Assembly: GCA_019054805.1 (NCBI GenBank)
Contig: JAHQIY010000003.1
Span: 4,340,001 to 4,404,000, forward strand
DNA: 64,000 nucleotides
Source: Brachionus manjavacas
Lineage: Eukaryota; Rotifera; Eurotatoria; Ploima; Brachionidae
Direction: 5' to 3'
The translations under genes were made by a program, and so were the position numbers. This document shows, one piece after another, positions 58,655 to 64,000 of the stretch (position 1 is the first letter of the stretch; each line of letters begins with the position of its first letter). The notes under the pieces were generated by a model that saw only the letters and a program-made list of their open reading frames with translations, was not told the DNA's origin and made no database searches.

Positions 58655-61056
58655 ATTTAGAATAAAATACCCCAAATTTAAAATTTTTTACCCCAATTTT
58701 TTAATAAAATACCCCTTTTAATTAAGTAAACCATAAAAAATTAAGATTTACACCTAATTAAATAAGATGTTACTTTTTCTTTTATTTTGACACTAAATCA
58801 ATTAAAACTACACCTAATTAATTAAAACGAACTCTAGTTTATTAAAATGAAACCTAAATTTTTTGACACTTTTTTAATAAATATTTAAAAAATATTCCTA
58901 TATAAGAAATTCAGCTTGCTAAAATGTGTATTGATTATTGTTAAATGTCTAGTTCTGCGAGTATTTTAGAAAATAATTTCAACGACACCTTAAATGACGC
59001 TGAAGAATTGCCGAAAATAAAAAGAAGCGTATCTAAAGCGTACGATTTCCTTGAAGATTGTGAATCTTTAATGGAATTTAAAAAATTGGTCAAAAATTTA
59101 CATTTTGACAATGTAGCATGGAACTTTCATTCAAAAAATAACCTAGCCGATTGCGATAAACATACATTCAACTGCAAATTCAACAAAAAGGCTGCAAAAA
59201 ATCAATTTATTTCAAAGTCAAAAATGGTGAAATTGGTGGTTCAGTCTATATATCAGACAATGAACATTCAAATCATTCGAACGAAGAAAATTCAGCTAAT
59301 GTTCCTCCTAAAGTGAAAGAAAAAATTATTTATTTTCGTTCGCTTGGACAAGCAAAAAAAGAAATCAAGAGAAATTTAATCAAAGAAAATATTCAGCCAC
59401 CAACTGACAATCAAATTCAACATATTATAAATTCAGTTAGTAAGGACTTAAATAAAAATTGTTCATTGACAGATTTCAAAAAATGGTGCGAAGATAATTC
59501 AGAGATTCCAGACGATGAAGACGCGGTTTTCGTTGGGAAATTTGAATATGCTGCCATGCCATCACAAATTTTTCGAGTGTTTTTAACATCAAAACGTTTA
59601 ATTAAAATCGCAGAAAATGCTCAACATTTTTTGAGTGATGCTACGTACAAGTTAACATATGAAAATTTTCCAATTATTACAGGTGGTACAACTGATCGTA
59701 ATAAAAGTTTTCATCCGTTCGGATTAGCTATATGTCGTACTGAAAATGAAGATGATTTCGGTTTTTTCAACTCAGTCAAAGAAACACATGAAAAAGTATT
59801 TAACAAAACAGTTAATTTTTCAATTTTAATAGCAGATAATGCTGGTGCTATCACAAACGGATTTGCAAAAGTATTCGATTTAAAAACAAGAGTAAATTGT
59901 TGGGCTCACGTCAATCGTAAACATTTTTAGAGTATTTCGATAATCAATGGTGCAAAGATGGAAATAATGGTTGGTATGAAGGCTTTGCACCTGGTTTACC
60001 AAGTACAAGCAATTCATTAGAGTCAACTCATGCTCAAATCAAGAAAATTTTAAATTCAAAACGTTTTGGTTTGATTCCATTTCTAAACGAATGTCGAGAT
60101 AATATTTTGAAAGAATGGTCAACTGAACGTGCACCTACATTATCATTGATTGATCCAGAAACAAATCAGCCTCAAATCGTTGACAACTTAAATCAAAAAA
60201 TATTTTATGAATTTCCAAATGTTACAAAGGATGACTTAGTAAAAGCTTATAAATGGAACAGTTATAACAAAACAATTATTCATTTGAAAGATGATAATTA
60301 TTATTATTTAACTGCTGATGACAAGATAGATATCAACAAAGAACAATGTAAACAATACAATCAGTCATTAATTGAAAAAAATGGTTTTCATTCGATCATA
60401 TGATTACTTCCATTTTTAGTATTCGTAAAATTAAATTCAATGAAAATAGTTGGACTTTGAGTAGTTGCAATTGTTGGTATTGGTTAAAAAATTACAAATG
60501 TTATCATCTTACAACTATTGCAGCAAGAAAAAAAAAATGCAATTTCGACTCAGTTGGTATGGATATACCTATACAAGCCAATAGAAAGAAAGGAAGGCCA
60601 AAAGACACAGCTGGACCACTTGAACATCAACCGAAAGAAACACAAGCAACAAATTCGGCACCTAAAGGGATTGATACAGATGATGAAGATTCGAGTTCGA
60701 CAAAAGAAAATCCATCAAAAATACCTCGAATTGATTCAATCAAACAAGTCGAAGAAAAGTTTTGTGATAAATGTGGCGCTAAAATGACTAAAAGAAGATA
60801 TTGGGCTTGCTCAAATAAATGTGGAAAAAAGTAAATTTTTGGGGTAAGTATGCTCTGAATTCGACTAAATTTTTGGGGTTAAAAATAATAAAATAGTTCA
60901 TTTTTATTAATTTTGGTATTTTTATAATTAATTTGGTGTCGATTATAAAATAAAATTGTCATTTTATTTTTTTAATTTCTTTTTTATTTTTTGGTGTTAT
61001 CTTAATAAAATAGGGGTAAAAAATTAAAAATTTGGGGTATTTTATTCAAAATTTGG
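58655..61056 (+). mobile_element. MULE-type DNA transposon with TIRs and decayed transposase
   Basis: About 2.4 kb bounded by inverted repeats sharing GAATAAAATACCCCAAATTT, then TTTTTTACCCC (left 58659-58700, right 61000-61047 inverted); exact ends are uncertain and no target duplication was confirmed. Plus-strand coding runs 58945-60834 in at least four frames. The first part has a FLYWCH-like N-terminus (YRC-like Cys/His lost). The MULE catalytic triad is visible as SDATYKLTYENFPIITGG (Asp), ILIADNAGAITNGFAKVF (Asp) followed by CWAHV, and PSTSNSLESTHAQIK (Glu). A SWIM-type finger SCNCWYWLKNYKCYHL and basic RKKGRPKDT follow, then a Cys4 end FCDKCGAKM / WACSNKCGKK. A frame shift near 59313, a stop at about 59928 with probable loss of sequence before the Glu region, and a shift near 60400 make it non-functional as it stands. 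Confidence 0.85.
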
Positions 61057-62091
61057 GGTAATAAAACTAAAAAAGTCATTTTTTCATTGTACCTGAAAAA
61101 AAGCATTTATAAAAAAATAACAATTGTAAAAGAAAGGTTTTATTATAATATTCTCTTTTAAAAAATTTTCATAATTAACAGTTAATAAAACTAAAAAATA
61201 TTAAAAATTCTTTCAAAATCTAAAACTTTTTACAAGTAGGTATTTGATTAAAAAAAATGCAAAAGAAAGATAAAACGAAGAATGGAATTAAGAATTTACT
61301 AAACTCTGTTTCAAAATAAGTGTTTATTTTATGCACCCATAATAGCCAAAAATCAGGAAGCTTTCGAAACTTTACTTTATTTCTTCTCAATAAAAACCGA
61401 CTGACTCGAAGTCAGACCGTATTTTGAAAAAAATTTAAATAAAAATTTTAAAATTTATTTTTTTAAAATTGAATTATTTAAAAAAAATTAAAAAGTAAAA
61501 TTATGAAAAATTATTAAGATTGATTGTCAATTAACAAAAAAAAACAATTAATTGAAAAAAAAAGCTGATAAAAAATATAAGATTATTTAAAGAAACAAAA
61601 AAAAAACAAAAAAAAATCTTTAAGATTAAAACCCTTATCCATAACCTTTTTTTTTATTTTAAACCTTCAAAAAATATGTTTACATAAAATTAGGAAAAAT
61701 TACAACATTTACAATAAAGAGACGATCAATTTATTTCTTAGGAGTTAAAAAAATGGTTTAAAAAAAAACAAAGAAAGAGAGAGAAAAGTTAACAAAATAA
61801 AAACTTGTAATTGGGAATTGGTTAAATTCTGTTTCGATAAAAACTACCAATTTTATTTACCCTAAAATCAATAATTATTTTTTATTAATTTTGTATGTCG
61901 TAAAATTTTAAAGAAAAATTAAATTTAACTTTAAAAATTTATTTTTTAAAATTGAATTAATTAAAAAAAATTAAAAAATTAAAATTATGAAAAAAAATTA
62001 TAAAGGTTGATTGTCAATTAACAAAAAAAATACAATTAATTGAAAAAAAAAATTAATCAACAAATATTCCCACTTATCTTTAATTTGATTA
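61057..62091. repeat. A/T-rich spacer with a diverged direct duplication
   Basis: The segment 61441-61566 matches 61929-62053 (shared words GATTGTCAATTAACAAAAAA and CAATTAATTGAAAAAAAA). Weaker similarity extends upstream in both (AAACTCTGTTTC at 61310, AAATTCTGTTTC at 61826), so a unit of about 490 bp seems to have been tandemly duplicated. No gene recognised. Confidence 0.55.
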
Positions 62092-62244
62092 ATGAATAAA
62101 AGCACCGATGCTGATTACATCATTAACTCAAAATTGGATAAACCAAATGTGAGCATATCCACCGATACGGCTGAACATCATAGAAACTTTGCTCAAATCG
62201 AAATTCAAAATGTCATTCTGGCTCACCCATTTAACGAGCTATAA
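62092..62244 (+). CDS. Short ORF upstream of the zinc-finger gene, unknown
   Basis: A 50-codon frame from ATG (62092) to TAA, MNKSTDADYIINSKLDKPNV and on to VILAHPFNEL. It is less A/T-rich than its flanks, and its balanced codons look protein-like. It could be a small gene, a first exon (a good donor, GTGAGC, lies at about 62149), or simply non-coding promoter DNA with conserved sites, because it ends inside the TATA box of the next gene. I know no family. Low confidence. Confidence 0.3.
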   Translation: MNKSTDADYIINSKLDKPNVSISTDTAEHHRNFAQIEIQNVILAHPFNEL

Positions 62245-62247
62245 AAT
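62240..62247 (+). promoter_or_regulatory. TATA box of the C2H2 gene
   Basis: TATAAAAT in the context GAGCTATAAAATAGAGAC, 88 bases before the ATG at 62328. Transcription would start near 62270, leaving a leader of about 55-60 bases. Confidence 0.55.
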
Positions 62248-62327
62248 AGAGACTCTTTTTCGAGAGGATATTTAAAAATTATTTGAACATAATCCCTAGA
62301 TACATTAAAATAAACCTGCTTGACAAA

Positions 62328-63251
62328 ATGAACACTTACCCACACAACTACTCTTATGGTTCTAATATTTGGAATCCAGAATACAATCAATGGTCTACTA
62401 ATACACTCTCTCAAAATATTCCTTATCCATACTATTTTACCAACAACATAAACTACAATTTGACTTGTAATCAAAATACATCTGCTGATTTATCCTTTGA
62501 TTACTCTCCAAATTCTCACCAGCTAAATGATTTTTCGACACCAATGACCACACGGACTGTCTATCAGCAACCATTCAACACTTATTCGCCTAGCTACAAT
62601 TGCTCTCAAAATGTCTTGTCATTTAAATACAATGAGAAGCCAAAATTTTTGAATAATTCAGTCGATTCTAACGAGTCAAGTACGAACTTGTCATCAATAG
62701 AAAATTCTCTGGACACATCGAACCGAAACAAGAGAACAATCCAAATGGACAATGAATCATTTTGTCAAGATGCAAAAAAATATCGGCCCAGCGATTGCCT
62801 TGAATGCTCAATTTGCTACAAACAGTTTGATAGCAAAGCTTCTCTCATCATGCACAATCATATATATCACAACAAAGGAAATTCAAAACAGTGTCCACTC
62901 TGTTCCAAAAAATTGCACAGTTACTCCAGTACCATTTTTCATTTGAAAATTCATACCAAAGAAAAAGATTACAGTTGTGAATTCTGTAGAGCTTGTTTTA
63001 CAGATGCTACTGCTCTCAAACGACACATTCGAACTCATACTGGTGAAAGGCCTTACAAGTGTGGAAAATGTCATAAAGCATTTTCACAATCAGGCAATCT
63101 AAAACGTCATATGAAAATACACAATCAAGAGAAATTGTCGACCCATTCGAACGATGCCAAAAATGATCAAGTTAATTTTAATCAAGGCGCATATGTACAA
63201 GGCTCAGTTTATTTCAACGATGATTTGTACAAGTTTTTGAATGATTTATAA
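62328..63251 (+). CDS. C2H2 zinc-finger transcription factor, four fingers
   Basis: Single-exon gene of 307 residues, taking the first true ATG at 62328; the open frame reaches further up but without an ATG. Residues 1-150 are rich in Asn, Ser, Tyr and Thr without a domain. Four C2H2 fingers follow at about 160-280: CSICYKQFDSKASLIMHNH, CPLCSKKLHSYSSTIFHLKI, CEFCRACFTDATALKRHIRT and CGKCHKAFSQSGNLKRHMKI. The canonical linker HTGERPYKC joins fingers 3 and 4; the others are looser. Fingers 3-4 should bind DNA specifically in the nucleus. The C-terminal 45 residues are Asn-rich. An orthologue cannot be named from this. It has a TATA box upstream and AATAAA at 63329, suggesting a compact, regulated, intronless gene. 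Confidence 0.88.
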   Translation: MNTYPHNYSYGSNIWNPEYNQWSTNTLSQNIPYPYYFTNNINYNLTCNQNTSADLSFDYSPNSHQLNDFSTPMTTRTVYQQPFNTYSPSYNCSQNVLSFKYNEKPKFLNNSVDSNESSTNLSSIENSLDTSNRNKRTIQMDNESFCQDAKKYRPSDCLECSICYKQFDSKASLIMHNHIYHNKGNSKQCPLCSKKLHSYSSTIFHLKIHTKEKDYSCEFCRACFTDATALKRHIRTHTGERPYKCGKCHKAFSQSGNLKRHMKIHNQEKLSTHSNDAKNDQVNFNQGAYVQGSVYFNDDLYKFLNDL

Positions 63252-63447
63252 TTTTTTTATTTTGTATGGTTTATTTACCCGTTTTATTCCGATTTAAGAT
63301 TTTTTTTTTATATTTTTATTTCTATTAAAATAAAGAATTATCAAAAAGAAAAAAACAATTTCACATTGATTACTATTATTTTTCTTTTTCAAATTGCTGA
63401 ATAGAACGGTGATCTCACATATTTTTTAACTGTGAGTTTGACAACTG

Positions 63448-63570
63448 TTTTGCAAAATGTATCAGGTAATTCAAACTTTGTACTTCTCAAATTTAGTCTC
63501 TGCAAAACTCTGCAATTTTATTTTATTCATTTTCTAGCTCATTTAATGCTTTTCAGATTTACAGAGCATT
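63448..63570 (+). repeat. Fragment of the foldback MITE seen in HECTD1 intron 2
   Basis: TTGCAAAATGTATCAG, AAATTTAGTCTCTGCA and ACTCTGCAATTT match the left arm and loop of the element at 33479-33819 in order and spacing. The right arm and both termini are missing, so this is an older, eroded copy. Confidence 0.7.
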
Positions 63571-64000
63571 CTCAACGCCCTAGTTGTTTTGTTTAACATA
63601 ACATATTTTATTTAACAGATCATACCTTTTTCTTAAGAGAAAAGTTTACTCAAGAACGATGAGGATTCAAAAGACAGACGTAATGCAAACATCGTATTTT
63701 CTTAATTCAAAAAGTTGTTAATGTTTTTTAACAGAAAAAGTTTTTCTTCTTATTTTTGAAAAAAAATCTTGTGTAAAATTACGAAATAAACACTAAAGTT
63801 AATTGCTTAAAATCTGAAATAAATTTGGTCAAAGGCGACCTGAACCAAGTTAAAATGGTTCTAAGTTCAACACGACTAGGAAACAGTGAAGGAAGATTTT
63901 AGCGTACTAAAAAAATATCTTAACAAACTAAATGACACGTCTAGAATGAACCATGGCGAAATTCTTAAATAATTTTTAAATAGTTTATTTATCTCGCACA
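63571..64000. other. A/T-rich end of window, nothing recognised
   Basis: No open frame or repeat supported beyond the MITE fragment. Confidence 0.4.

Overview
The window is eukaryotic, almost certainly from a small invertebrate animal. Its coding sequence is spliced, non-coding DNA is extremely A/T-rich with long A and T runs, and conserved exons are clearly richer in G and C. RNA polymerase II subunit 2, a HECTD1-type ubiquitin ligase and TRAPPC9 are all animal-like. A RING/coiled-coil gene next to a secreted WD40-type gene, plus abundant non-LTR retrotransposon debris, recalls monogonont rotifers such as Brachionus. That placement is inference; nothing here names a species.

Layout. 0.7-5.2 kb: a transposon bed with a decayed MULE-like transposase, an internally deleted hAT element and a hAT-type MITE (both with target duplications), and a 5'-truncated LINE. 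5.9-9.1 kb: a two-exon RING/coiled-coil gene and a signal-peptide WD40-type gene. 10.9-14.5 kb: intronless RPB2. 15-31 kb: gene desert with LINE fragments, an 872-bp foldback element and a tRNA-derived SINE nested in a LINE. 31.4-46.2 kb: HECTD1 orthologue, 5 exons, 2,548 codons. 48.7-58.2 kb: TRAPPC9 orthologue on the minus strand, 10 exons, 1,257 codons. 58.65-61.06 kb: a MULE-type DNA transposon with terminal inverted repeats. 62.1-63.25 kb: a four-finger C2H2 gene with a TATA box and a short upstream ORF.

The two large gene models were built by following frames and splice sites by eye. Every intron phase closes, and lengths agree with human HECTD1 (2,610 aa) and TRAPPC9 (about 1,150-1,250 aa). 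The genes are unrelated housekeeping or regulatory units, not an operon or pathway cluster: transcription (RPB2), ubiquitination (HECTD1, perhaps the RING protein), vesicle tethering (TRAPPC9) and transcriptional control (the zinc-finger protein).

Most notable: a 113-bp nearly identical copy of a HECT-domain exon segment inside the preceding HECTD1 intron, next to piggyBac-like debris; an IR/DR-type Tc1 element abutting a piggyBac-like MITE in TRAPPC9 intron 1; a foldback MITE with a perfect 9-bp target duplication; a two-copy dispersed hairpin repeat with one compensatory base pair; and a SINE with a 13-bp target duplication. I found no CRISPR array, rRNA, convincing functional tRNA gene, or clearly new molecular system.
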